64,000 nt of DNA from RPQJ01 sp963706535 (GTDB lineage: Bacteria > Pseudomonadota > Gammaproteobacteria > Steroidobacterales > Steroidobacteraceae), in the NCBI GenBank assembly GCA_963706535.1, contig CAVPMU010000015.1:124001-188000 (forward strand). The letters are read 5' to 3'. Position 1 is the stretch's first letter. Each line of letters opens with the position of its first letter. The notes beneath the pieces are model-generated. The model did no database searches and had not been told where the DNA came from. It saw nothing but the letters and a program-made list of their open reading frames with translations. The position numbers and the translations under genes were made by a program. Positions 39,112 to 48,204 of the stretch are shown here, in pieces.

Positions 39112-41589
39112 TCAGGCGATGTGGCGCAACGGGCTCGCGGTCGACCCGGATTGCACGGCGGCCATCAGCTCCTCGGTCGTGAAGTCGTCCACGTTGACGA
39201 TGTCCATGACCTTGCGGTCGTAGTTACGCAGCAGCTCGGTCTTCGCGGCGTTCAGCAGCCCGATCGCCGCGGCCTGCTCGATCTGCCCGGGCAGGTCGAG
39301 CGCCGTGATGCGCCCGGTCTTCACGCCCTCGACGCGCAGCCGCTTCTCGAGCGGCTCGGCCGCGACCGACAGCTCGAGCGCTTCCTGCAGCAGGCCGATC
39401 GGGTTGCCAGGCTCGACCGTCCTGTAGATGCCGTGGGACAGGCGCTCGCGCGTCTCCGAGGGAATCATCAATGGCTCGACGATCCTGCGGCCCAGTCGGT
39501 CGCTCGGCGCGAAGTAGGTGCGGCCGCGCGGAAAGATCACCAGTCGCATCAGCCCCGCCACCCAGCGGTTCGGGAAGTTGCGCAGGAAGCCGTGCAGCTG
39601 CTCCTGGGCCTCGTAGAGCAGCGTGCGGCAGCTCCACTCGACGAGCGGCAGGTCGGCCTCGGGCCGGCCCTGGTTCTCGTAGTGCTTCAGCACCATCGAG
39701 GCCATGTAGAGCGCGGAGAGCACGTCGCCGAGCCGCGCCGAGAGGTGCTCCTTCTGCTTCAGGTAGCCGCCGAGCGTCAGCATCGCCATGTCGGTGGCGA
39801 AGGCGAACTGGGCGCTGAACCTGTTGACGTGCTGGTAGTAGCGTCGCGTCGCCCCTTCGGTCGGGGCGGCGGAGAAGCGTGCGAGGGTCGTCGCCATCAC
39901 GAAGGACCGTGCCGCGTTCGACAGCGTGCAGCCGATGTGCCCGAACAGCGCCTCGTCGAACTCCCGCAGGCTGCGCGCCTTGTCCTTCACCTTCGCCGCA
40001 TTCATCTCGCGGAGCACGTACGGATGGCAGCGGATCGCGCCTTGCCCGAGGATCATCAGGCTGCGCGTGAGGATGTTGGCGCCTTCCACCGTGATGGCCA
40101 CCGGCACCACCTGGTAGCCGCGGCCGAGATAGTTCTTCGGCCCGAGGCAGATGCCCTTGCCGCCGTGCACGTCCATGGCGTCGTTCGCGATCTTGCGGCC
40201 GAGCTCGGTGCAGTGGTACTTGAGCATCGCCGCGGGCACCGACGGCTTTTCGCCGCCGTCGATCGCGCCCGTGGTCACCGAGCGCGCGGCGTCGATGATG
40301 TAGGCGGCACCGGCCATGCGCGTGAGCGCGGCCTCCACGCCCTCGAACCTGCCCACCGGCAGCGCAAACTGCTTGCGGATGCGTGCGTACGCCGTCGATG
40401 CATAAACGCCGGCCTTCGCGCCGCCCGCGGCGTTCGAGGGCAGCGAGATGCAGCGCCCGACGGAAAGCTGCTCGACCAGCATGCGCCAGCCCTGGCCCGC
40501 CATCTTCGGTCCGCCGATGATCGCATCGAGCGGCACGAACACGTCCTTGCCCGACAGCGGTCCGTTCTGGAAGGGGATGTTGAGCGGAAAGTGCCTGCGG
40601 CCGATCGTGACTCCGGGCGTGTTGCGCGGGATCAGCGCGCAGGTGATGCCGTAGTCGGTTCGCTCCCCGCCGAGCAGCCGGTCCGGGTCGTAGAGCTTGA
40701 ACGCGAGTCCGATGACGGTCGCGATCGGTGCGAGCGTGATGTAGCGCTTGTTGAAGTCGAGCCGCAGGCCGACGACTTCCTTCCCCTCGTAGACGCCGCG
40801 GCACACGACGCCGGTGTCCGGGATGGACGCCGCGTCGGAGCCAGCGCGCGGCCCGGTCAGCGCGAAGCAGGGCACGTCCTCGCCGCGTGCGAGCCGCGGC
40901 AGGTAGTGGTCCTTCTGCTCCTCGGTGCCGTAGTGCAGCAGCAGCTCGGCGGGGCCGAGCGAGTTCGGCACGGCGACGGTCGAGGATGCCGTGGCGCTTC
41001 TGCTCGCGAGCTTCACGAGCACGCAGGAATGCGCGTAGGCCGAGAACTCGAGGCCGCCGTACTTCTTCGGGATGATCATCGCGAAGAAGCCCTTCTTCTC
41101 GAGGTACTCCCAGACGTGCGGGGGCAGGTCGGCACGGCGGTGGGTGATGTCCCACTCGTCGAGCATGCGGCACAGCTCCTCGCAGGGGCCGTCGATGAAC
41201 GCCTGCTCCTCGGCGGAGAGTCGTGGCGCCTTCGCCGAGAGCAGCTTCGGCCAGTCGGGCTTGCCGGTGAACAGCTCGCCGTCCCACCAGACCGTGCCGG
41301 CCTCGAGCGCCTCGCGCTCGGTGTCCGACATCGCGGGCAGCATGCGCCGGTACACCACCAGGAAGGGCCTGGTCACGTAGCGCATGCGGAACGCGTCGAG
41401 GTTCAGCAGGGCGAGCGCCGCGAAGGCGAGCCACAGCAGGCCGAGCCACCCGGGCGACGCGTTGCCGAGCAGGCTGTAAGCGAGCAGCGCGCCGCCGGCG
41501 CCGATGGTCGCGGCCCTGAGCGAGATCCGGTGATAGGCGAGATAGAGCGCGCCGCCGATGCAGAGCGCGAGCCAGAAGAAGGTCATCAC
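39112..41589 (-). CDS. fadE: Acyl-CoA dehydrogenase, FadE type
   Basis: An 825-residue enzyme of the long FadE class (Escherichia coli FadE is 814). It carries out the first step of fatty-acid beta-oxidation. Two N-terminal membrane segments (FFWLALCIGGALYLAYH, LLAYSLLGNA) anchor it. The dehydrogenase core holds FFAMIIPKKYGGLEFSAYAH, CFALTGPRAGSDAASIPDTG and MDVHGGKGICLGPKNYL. The long C-terminal domain typical of FadE is intact. It lies 107 bases downstream of the TetR gene. Confidence 0.94.
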   Translation of the reverse strand: MMTFFWLALCIGGALYLAYHRISLRAATIGAGGALLAYSLLGNASPGWLGLLWLAFAALALLNLDAFRMRYVTRPFLVVYRRMLPAMSDTEREALEAGTVWWDGELFTGKPDWPKLLSAKAPRLSAEEQAFIDGPCEELCRMLDEWDITHRRADLPPHVWEYLEKKGFFAMIIPKKYGGLEFSAYAHSCVLVKLASRSATASSTVAVPNSLGPAELLLHYGTEEQKDHYLPRLARGEDVPCFALTGPRAGSDAASIPDTGVVCRGVYEGKEVVGLRLDFNKRYITLAPIATVIGLAFKLYDPDRLLGGERTDYGITCALIPRNTPGVTIGRRHFPLNIPFQNGPLSGKDVFVPLDAIIGGPKMAGQGWRMLVEQLSVGRCISLPSNAAGGAKAGVYASTAYARIRKQFALPVGRFEGVEAALTRMAGAAYIIDAARSVTTGAIDGGEKPSVPAAMLKYHCTELGRKIANDAMDVHGGKGICLGPKNYLGRGYQVVPVAITVEGANILTRSLMILGQGAIRCHPYVLREMNAAKVKDKARSLREFDEALFGHIGCTLSNAARSFVMATTLARFSAAPTEGATRRYYQHVNRFSAQFAFATDMAMLTLGGYLKQKEHLSARLGDVLSALYMASMVLKHYENQGRPEADLPLVEWSCRTLLYEAQEQLHGFLRNFPNRWVAGLMRLVIFPRGRTYFAPSDRLGRRIVEPLMIPSETRERLSHGIYRTVEPGNPIGLLQEALELSVAAEPLEKRLRVEGVKTGRITALDLPGQIEQAAAIGLLNAAKTELLRNYDRKVMDIVNVDDFTTEELMAAVQSGSTASPLRHIA

Positions 41590-41696
41590 CGCTGCCAGTC
41601 CTCGCAGTGGGGCAGGGCGGTCTGCCCTGCGTCAGGACCGAATATGCCCCCGCATGCTGCGCTGCCGCAATGGAAAATTCGTCGGTCCGGCGGCCG

Positions 41697-42311
41697 TCAG
41701 GGCGACAGGAGTCGGCCGACGGCCTGCTCGATCGCTTCCCTGAGCGATGCGCGGCCGAGGTCCGGACTGCGCACGGCGCTGACTGCGAGTCCCTTGACGA
41801 AACACTGCAGCAGGAATGCGCGGGTCGCCACGCTCTCGGGCGGCAAGCCGAGGCCACCATCCTCGCGGCTGCGGCTCATCCATGCCTGGAAGTCCGCCAG
41901 GATCAGCCGATCCGACGCGCGCAGCGCCGCGGCGATCTGCGGGTCGCGCGTGGCCTCGGCGCTCATCTCGAGGTAGAGCGCCGCGTTCATCACGCCCGGG
42001 TCGCGCGCCTGCCAGCGAGCGTAGACGTTGAACAGGTCGGCCGCGAGCTGCGAGGACGAATGCATGCGGGCGATCTGCGCCCGGCCCTCCTCGAGCTGGC
42101 GCTGGATGATCGCGAGCACGATGGCGTTCTTGTTCTCGAAATAGCGATACATCAGTCCGGCGCTCATCTGCGCGGTCACGGCGATGCTCGCCATGCTCGC
42201 GGCGTGGAAGCCGTGGTCGATGAAGCACTTCTGCGCCGCGCAGAGAATCCGCTCGCGCTGTGCCTCCGCGCGTGGACTATCCTTGGCCGGGCAGCCCGCG
42301 CGCGTGCTCAC
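41697..42311 (-). CDS. TetR family regulator at the end of RND operon 1
   Basis: A 204-residue regulator with an N-terminal helix-turn-helix (RERILCAAQKCFIDHGF, MASIAVTAQMSAGLMYRYFE). The start is GTG 42311, whose G-T-G-A overlaps the stop of the outer-membrane factor gene, so it is translated from the efflux operon mRNA. It probably represses this operon at the palindrome 48102-48119. It could also act on fadE, which follows. Confidence 0.88.
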   Translation of the reverse strand: MSTRAGCPAKDSPRAEAQRERILCAAQKCFIDHGFHAASMASIAVTAQMSAGLMYRYFENKNAIVLAIIQRQLEEGRAQIARMHSSSQLAADLFNVYARWQARDPGVMNAALYLEMSAEATRDPQIAAALRASDRLILADFQAWMSRSREDGGLGLPPESVATRAFLLQCFVKGLAVSAVRSPDLGRASLREAIEQAVGRLLSP

Positions 42312-43714
42312 TTGCTGCGTTCCTGCCAGCCGCCGCCCAGGACCTTGTAGAGCGTCACGCGATTCGCCTGCTCGGCGAGTCGCGTGGTGATCAGGACCTG
42401 CTGGGCGAGGTACAGCGTGCGCTGCGCATCCAGCAGCACGAGATAGCTGTCGCGACCGGCGTCGTAGCGCGCCCGCGAAAGCCGGTCCGCCTCGGCCGCC
42501 GCCTCGACGGTCGCCTCGCCGGCCGCCCGCTGCGCGGCGAGCGTGGCGGTGAGCGCGAGTGCGTCCGCAACCTCGCGGAAGCCCGACTGGATCGCCTTCT
42601 CGTACTGCGCCAGGGCGATGTCGCGGTCGGCCGTCGCCACGCCGAGGCCCGCCCGCAGCCGGCCGCCCTGGAAGATCGGCAGGTTGACCAGCGGCATGAA
42701 GCTCCAGGCGCTCGTGCCAGAGTCGAACAGCCCCGACAGCTCGTCGCTCGCCGAGCCGACGGCGCCGGTGAGCCTGATCGACGGGAAGAAAGCCGCGCGC
42801 GCGGCGCCGATATTGGCGTTTGCCGCGCGCAGCAGGTGCTCGGCGGCGAGGACGTTGGGGCGGCGAAGCAGGACCTCGGAGGGCAGGCCGGCCGGCAGTG
42901 CCGCGAGCCCGGTGACCGGCTGATCGAAGGCCGTGGGCAGCAATTCGGGTCCGACCGCCGCACCGACCAGCAGGGTGAGCGCGTTCGTGTCCTGCGCGAT
43001 CTGCCCGGCATAGCGCGCGGCGTCCGCGCGCGCGGTCTCGACCTGCGTGCGCGCCTGGCTCAGGTCGAGCGCGGACACGGCGCCGAGCTCGTAACGCTTC
43101 TTCGTCAGCGCGTAGTAGTCCTCGCGCGTCGCGAGCGTGGCCTCGGCCACGCGCTGCTGCTCCTGGTCGGCGGCGAGGGTCAGGTAGACGCCTGCGACCT
43201 CGGCGATCAGCGCGAGTTGCGCGCTGCGGCGGTTCTCTTCCTGTGCGAAATAGCGCTGCAACGCGGCCTGGCTCAGGTTGCGCACGCGGCCGAACAGGTC
43301 GAGTTCGAACTCGGTGACGCCAAGATCGGCCGTGTAGGTCTCGGTGACCGGGACGTCGCCGCCGGAGCGCAGCATCGCGGCGCTCGCGCCGACCGCAGGT
43401 ACGCGATCGGCGCGCTGTATGCGGTACTGCGCGCGCGCCTTCTCGACGTTGAGCATCGCGACGCGCAGGTCGCGATTGTTCTCGAGCGAGCGGCCGATCA
43501 CTTCCTCGAGCCTCTCGTCGACGAAGAAATCGCGCCAGCCGATATCGGCCGTGAGAGCGGCGGCGCCCGCCTGCGCGGCCGCAGCCGTCGCCGGGATCGG
43601 CCACTCGGCGGGAATTGCCGGGGCCGCCTCTGGCAACCGCGGCTCGAGCACGCCGCAACCGCCCGCGAACAGGGCCAGGGCCACCGCGGCAGCGATCAAC
43701 CTCGACTTACTCAT
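42308..43714 (-). CDS. RND efflux outer-membrane factor (OprM/NodT-like lipoprotein)
   Basis: A 468-residue outer-membrane channel. The lipobox FAGGC gives lipidated C20. Two repeated coiled-coil/beta-barrel halves follow, with ANAPIGAARAAFFPS-like sequence (ANANIGAARAAFFPSIRL) typical of the family. The ATG at 43714 overlaps the end of the permease gene by 8 bases. Completes the tripartite pump with the two upstream genes. Confidence 0.92.
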   Translation of the reverse strand: MSKSRLIAAAVALALFAGGCGVLEPRLPEAAPAIPAEWPIPATAAAAQAGAAALTADIGWRDFFVDERLEEVIGRSLENNRDLRVAMLNVEKARAQYRIQRADRVPAVGASAAMLRSGGDVPVTETYTADLGVTEFELDLFGRVRNLSQAALQRYFAQEENRRSAQLALIAEVAGVYLTLAADQEQQRVAEATLATREDYYALTKKRYELGAVSALDLSQARTQVETARADAARYAGQIAQDTNALTLLVGAAVGPELLPTAFDQPVTGLAALPAGLPSEVLLRRPNVLAAEHLLRAANANIGAARAAFFPSIRLTGAVGSASDELSGLFDSGTSAWSFMPLVNLPIFQGGRLRAGLGVATADRDIALAQYEKAIQSGFREVADALALTATLAAQRAAGEATVEAAAEADRLSRARYDAGRDSYLVLLDAQRTLYLAQQVLITTRLAEQANRVTLYKVLGGGWQERSK

Positions 43715-46700
43715 GGGCTTCGACTCCCGCCGCGGGCTGCGTCGCATGCTTGCGCTGGACGAACAGGCGTTCCACCACGATGAAGAACAGGGGAACGAAG
43801 ATGACGCCGAGCCCGGTGCCGACGATCATCCCGCCGAGCACGCCCGTGCCGATCGCGCGCTGCGCCCCGGAGCCTGCGCCGCTCGCGAGCGCAAGCGGCA
43901 GCACGCCGAAGCCGAACGCGATCGAGGTCATCAGGATGGGGCGCAGGCGAATGCGCACAGCCTGCGTGGTGGCCGCGATCAGCTCCATGCCGTTCTCGAG
44001 GTTCTGCTTCGCGAACTCGATGATCAGGATGGCGTTCTTGCTGGTCAGGCCGACCGTGGTCAGCATCGCGACCTGGAAATACACGTCGCGTTCCATGCCG
44101 CGCAGCGTGTTCGCGAGCGTCGCGCCGAGGATGCCGAGCGGCGCCACCAGCAGCACGGCGGTCGGGATGCTCCAGCTCTCGTAAAGTGCCGCGAGGCACA
44201 GGAACACCACGAGCAGCGAGAGGGCGTAGAGCAGCGGCGTCTGGGTGCCGGCCTGCCGTTCCTGGTACGACACGGCGGTCCACTCGAGGCCGAAGCCGGC
44301 CGGCAACTCGGCGACCAGTCGCTCGACCTCGTCCATGGCGGCGCCCGTGCTGACGCCGGGCGCGCCCTGGCCATTGATTTCCATCGCCGCGATGCCGTTG
44401 TAGCGCTCGAGGCGTGGGGAGGCGTACTCCCAGCGCGAGCTGGCGATGGCCGCGACCGGCACCATCTTCCCCGTGCGGTTGCGCACCGACCAGAGGTTGA
44501 AATCCTCCGGCGTCATTCGATACGGCGCGTCCGCCTGCACGTAGACCCGCTTGACGCGTCCGCGGTCGATGAAGTCGTCGATGTACTGGCCGCCCCAGGC
44601 CGCGGACAGTGTCGCGTTGATGTCGGCGATGGACAGGCCGAGTGCGGCCGCCTTCTTCTCGTCGACGTCGATGCGGAACTGCGGCCGGTCGTCCTGGCCG
44701 TTCGGGCGGACGTTGGCGAGCAGCTTGCTCTGCGCCGCGGCGCCGAGGAACTGGTTGCGCGCCGCGGTCAGCGCCTCGTGCCCCAGGCCGGCGTTGTCCT
44801 TGAGGTAGAAGGCAAAGCCCGAGGAGATGCCGAGTTCCGGTATCGGCGGTAGCACGAACGCGAAGGCGAACGCGTCCTTGATCTGCGACAGGGCTCCCAT
44901 CGCGCGGGCCGCGACGGCGTCCGCGCGCAGCCCGGGCTCGTCGCGCTCGCTCCAGTCCTTCAGGTTCACGAAGGCCATGGCGTTGTTCTGGCCGGTGCCA
45001 CTGAAGCTGAAGCCCTGCACGCTGAAGATCGCCTCGACCGTGTCCTTCTCGTTCTCGATGAAATGCTGCTCGAGCTTCTCGACCGACTGCATCGTGCGCT
45101 GCTGGGTCGCGCCGACGGGAGCGATCACCTGGGTCAGCACGCTGCCCTGGTCCTCCTGGGGCAGGAACGCGCTCGGCAGGCGCGCGTACAGGTATACCAT
45201 CACCAGGGTCAGCGCGGCGAAGATCGCCATGAAGCGTCCGGTGCGCGCGAGCATGCCGCGCACGACCCCCTGGTAAGTCGTGGCGCCGCGATCGAAATTC
45301 CGGTTGAACCAGCGGAAGAAGCGCGTTTCCTCGTGGTGCTCGCCCTTCTTCAGGGGCTTCAGGATCGTGGCGCACAGCGCCGGCGTCAGCACGATGGCCA
45401 CGAGGACGGAGAGTGCCATCGCTGAGACGATGGTGCCGGAGAACTGCCGGTAGATGATGCCGGTGGAGCCGGCCATGAAGGCCATCGGCACGAAGACCGC
45501 CGAGAGCACGAGACCGATTCCGATGAGCGCGCCGGTGATCTGGTCCATCGACTTGCGCGTGGCCTCGAGCGGCGAGAGTCCCTCCTCGCTCATCAGGCGC
45601 TCGACGTTCTCGACGACCACGATCGCGTCGTCCACCAGCAGGCCGATCGCGAGCACCATCGCGAACATGGTGAGCATGTTGATCGAGAAACCGAGCACGG
45701 CCAGCACCCCGAAGGTCCCGAGCAGCACGACTGGTACGGCAATGGTGGGAATCAGCGTCGCGCGGAAGTTCTGCAGGAACAGGTACATCACCAGGAACAC
45801 CAGCACGATCGCCTCGGCCAGCGTCTTGACGACCTCCTCGATGGACACGCGCACGAACGGCGTGGTGTCGAAGGGCACGACCGCGTTGAGGCCGGCCGGG
45901 AAGAACGGCTTCAGCGCGGCCAGCGCCTGCTCGACGCCGGCGGAGGTGTCGAGCGCGTTCGCACCGGTCGCGAGCGAGACGGCCATGCCGACCGCGGGCT
46001 TGCCGTTGATGCGGCTGATGAACTCGTAGGTCTCGGAACCGATCTCGACGCGGGCGATGTCGCCGAGCGTCAGCACCGACCCGTCGGCGTTGCTCCGCAC
46101 CACGATTTCGCGGAACTGCTCCGGCGTCTGCAGGCGCTCCTGGGCGCTGATGGACGCATTCAACTGCTGGCCGGGCACCGCGGGCGTGCCGCCGAGCTGG
46201 CCGACGGTGACCTGGGCGTTCTGCGCGCGGATGGCGGCGATGACCTCGGACGTGTCGAGGTCGAACGTGTCGAGCTTGTGCGGGTCGAGCCAGATCCGCA
46301 TCGCGTATTTCGCGCCGAAGACCTGCACCGTGCCCACGCCGGGCACGCGGCTCATCGGGTCCAGTATGTTCGTGCCGACGTAGTCGGCGATGTCCTCGCG
46401 GCTCATGCTGCCGTCCTCGGAGACGAACGCGATGATCAGCAGGAACCCGCTGCGCGACTTGCTGACGTTGACGCCCTGCCGCTGCACTTCCTGCGGCAGC
46501 AGGGGCATGGCGAGCTGCAGCTTGTTCTGCACCTGCACCTGCGCGATGTCGGGGTTGGTGGCGTTGTCGAACGTCAGCGTGATGTTCCCCCGGCCCGTGG
46601 ACTCGCTGGTCGCAGACATGTAGATCAGGCCGTCGAGGCCCTTCATGTTCTGCTCGATGATCTGGATCACCGAGTCCTCGACCACCTTGGCCGATGCGCC

Positions 46701-46850
46701 GGGGTAGCTGGCGCTGATCGTGACCGCCGGCGGTGCTATCGTCGGGTACATCGAGATCGGCAGCTGCGTGATCGAGAGGCCGCCGGCCAGCATGATGATG
46801 ATCGCGATGACCCACGCGAAGATCGGACGGTCGATGAAGAATCGTGCCAT
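43707..46850 (-). CDS. RND multidrug efflux permease (AcrB/MexB, HAE-1)
   Basis: A 1047-residue proton-driven transporter with 12 membrane segments. Proton-relay acids lie in VLAIGLLVDDAIVVVENVER. The N-terminus MARFFIDRPIFAWVIAIIIM is typical of AcrB-class proteins, and the periplasmic pore loops are of normal length. It exports hydrophobic drugs, bile salts and similar compounds with the adaptor upstream and channel downstream. The 12-base gap from the adaptor shows one operon. Confidence 0.95.
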   Translation of the reverse strand: MARFFIDRPIFAWVIAIIIMLAGGLSITQLPISMYPTIAPPAVTISASYPGASAKVVEDSVIQIIEQNMKGLDGLIYMSATSESTGRGNITLTFDNATNPDIAQVQVQNKLQLAMPLLPQEVQRQGVNVSKSRSGFLLIIAFVSEDGSMSREDIADYVGTNILDPMSRVPGVGTVQVFGAKYAMRIWLDPHKLDTFDLDTSEVIAAIRAQNAQVTVGQLGGTPAVPGQQLNASISAQERLQTPEQFREIVVRSNADGSVLTLGDIARVEIGSETYEFISRINGKPAVGMAVSLATGANALDTSAGVEQALAALKPFFPAGLNAVVPFDTTPFVRVSIEEVVKTLAEAIVLVFLVMYLFLQNFRATLIPTIAVPVVLLGTFGVLAVLGFSINMLTMFAMVLAIGLLVDDAIVVVENVERLMSEEGLSPLEATRKSMDQITGALIGIGLVLSAVFVPMAFMAGSTGIIYRQFSGTIVSAMALSVLVAIVLTPALCATILKPLKKGEHHEETRFFRWFNRNFDRGATTYQGVVRGMLARTGRFMAIFAALTLVMVYLYARLPSAFLPQEDQGSVLTQVIAPVGATQQRTMQSVEKLEQHFIENEKDTVEAIFSVQGFSFSGTGQNNAMAFVNLKDWSERDEPGLRADAVAARAMGALSQIKDAFAFAFVLPPIPELGISSGFAFYLKDNAGLGHEALTAARNQFLGAAAQSKLLANVRPNGQDDRPQFRIDVDEKKAAALGLSIADINATLSAAWGGQYIDDFIDRGRVKRVYVQADAPYRMTPEDFNLWSVRNRTGKMVPVAAIASSRWEYASPRLERYNGIAAMEINGQGAPGVSTGAAMDEVERLVAELPAGFGLEWTAVSYQERQAGTQTPLLYALSLLVVFLCLAALYESWSIPTAVLLVAPLGILGATLANTLRGMERDVYFQVAMLTTVGLTSKNAILIIEFAKQNLENGMELIAATTQAVRIRLRPILMTSIAFGFGVLPLALASGAGSGAQRAIGTGVLGGMIVGTGLGVIFVPLFFIVVERLFVQRKHATQPAAGVEAHE

Positions 46851-46862
46851 GGGTGCTCCGGC

Positions 46863-48041
46863 CTACTGCTGCGGCACCGCCGCATCGGGCGCTGCCGCCG
46901 GCGCGGCGCCGGCCTCCGTCGCCTGCACCGGCGCGCCGGGCCGCACCTTCTGCAGGCCTTCGACGATCACCTTGTCGCCGGCCGCGAGGCCGCCCTCGAC
47001 CAGCCACCTGTCGCCGACCGTGCGGCTCACCTCGACGGCGCGTGATTCGGCCTTGCCGTCGGCGCCGACCACCAGCGCAGTGGTGTGGCCTTTCGGGTCG
47101 CGCGTGATGCCCTGCTGCGGGACGAGCAGCGCGTCCCGGCGCACGCCGCTGCCGATCAGTGCACGCACGTACACGCCCGGCAGCAGGACGTTCTCCGGGT
47201 TCGGCACCACGACGCGCAGCGCGTAGCTGCCCGTGGTCGGATCGACCGTGACCTCGGAGAAGGCGAGCTTGCCTTCCTGCCCGTATTTCGTGCCGTCTTC
47301 GAGCAGGATGGTGACCGGCAGGTCGCGCGTGCCCTCGAGCGTGCCGGCGGCGAGCGCCTTGCGCAACTCGAGCAGTTCCGCGCTCGACTGCGTGAGGTCC
47401 ACGTAGATGGGATCGAGCTGCTGCACGGTCGCGAGCGGCGCCGCCTGGTTCGCCGTGACGAGGGCGCCCTGCGTGACCGTGGACTTGCCGATGCGGCCGC
47501 TGATGGGCGCGGTGATGCGTGCATAGCCGAGCGTGACGCGCGCGCTCTGCAGGGCGGCCTCGGCCGCCGCGACGTCCGCTTCGGCAACCTTCAATGCCGC
47601 CATGTGGTTCTCGTGATCCTGCTGGCTCACGGCGTTGATCGCCACCAGTCCCTCGGACCGCCGGGCCGCCAGTTGCGCCGAGTTCAGGTTCGCCCGCGCC
47701 CGGGCCAACGCCGCCTCCGCGCTCGCGTAGTCCGCGCGGTAGGTCGCATCGTCGATCTGGTAGAGGGGCTGGCCTGCCTCGACCATGCCGCCCTCGGTGA
47801 ACAGGCGCTTCTCGATGATCCCGTTGACCTGCGGTCGCACCTCCGCAACGAGGTAGGGCGTGGCGCGACCCGGGAGCTCGCGCGTCAGCGTCACGGTCTC
47901 GGGCACGAGCGTGACGACCGTGACCGGGACGGCGCCGGGGTCCTGCGGTGCGGCTTGCTTCGAACCACAGGCCGCGAGGATCGGCACGACGGCGACGAGT
48001 GCGGGCAGGACCCGGGCAGTGGCGATATTGAGAAGTCGCAT
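46863..48041 (-). CDS. RND efflux periplasmic adaptor (AcrA/MexA-like)
   Basis: A 392-residue membrane-fusion lipoprotein. The signal ends in ILAAC. Lipoyl and alpha-hairpin regions are ATPYLVAEVRPQVNGIIEK, GQPLYQIDDATYRADYASAE and VTLGYARITAPISGRIGKS. The start ATG 48041 (MRLLNIATARVLPAL) gives a normal lipoprotein signal. First gene of RND operon 1; the upstream spacer holds a hairpin (48061-48079) and an operator-like palindrome. Confidence 0.93.
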   Translation of the reverse strand: MRLLNIATARVLPALVAVVPILAACGSKQAAPQDPGAVPVTVVTLVPETVTLTRELPGRATPYLVAEVRPQVNGIIEKRLFTEGGMVEAGQPLYQIDDATYRADYASAEAALARARANLNSAQLAARRSEGLVAINAVSQQDHENHMAALKVAEADVAAAEAALQSARVTLGYARITAPISGRIGKSTVTQGALVTANQAAPLATVQQLDPIYVDLTQSSAELLELRKALAAGTLEGTRDLPVTILLEDGTKYGQEGKLAFSEVTVDPTTGSYALRVVVPNPENVLLPGVYVRALIGSGVRRDALLVPQQGITRDPKGHTTALVVGADGKAESRAVEVSRTVGDRWLVEGGLAAGDKVIVEGLQKVRPGAPVQATEAGAAPAAAPDAAVPQQ

Positions 48042-48101
48042 AGGGCCTCGAAATGCAAGACGCCGACACGAGGTCGGCGCGCTGGGGAAGGGAGTCGGCG
48101 A

Positions 48102-48119
48102 AGAATGAACGATCATTCT
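48102..48119. promoter_or_regulatory. Operator-like palindrome upstream of RND operon 1
   Basis: A perfect inverted repeat AGAATGA-ACGA-TCATTCT with 7-bp arms and a 4-base centre, 60 bases before the adaptor start. The size and shape fit a TetR-family dimer site, most simply for the TetR gene at the end of the operon. An autoregulatory loop is inferred. Confidence 0.55.
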
Positions 48120-48145
48120 AGCGGTGTCAACGATTTTTGTGCGGC

Positions 48146-48178
48146 GCACAAAAGAAACGGCGACCCGGAGGTCGCCGT
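48146..48178 (-). terminator. Rho-independent terminator of mdh
   Basis: On the minus strand, 27 bases after the mdh stop, there is a 9-bp GC-rich stem (ACGGCGACC pairing with GGTCGCCGT across a 4-base loop, 48157-48178). It is followed by the U-rich tail TTTCTTTTGT. It separates mdh from the efflux operon downstream. Confidence 0.8.
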
Positions 48179-48204
48179 CTCGCCGGCCCGGTGCCCCGGA
48201 TCCG

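Noticed and set aside
46567..46575. GACGTTCGA in the RND permease gene as a fifth frameshift
   Set aside because: The reading there is LTFDNA, which matches the family, and the frame stays open, so it is natural.
48061..48079. Hairpin CGCCGAC-ACGAG-GTCGGCG as a terminator
   Set aside because: It lies in the leader of the efflux operon and has no T-run after it; a leader structure is as likely.
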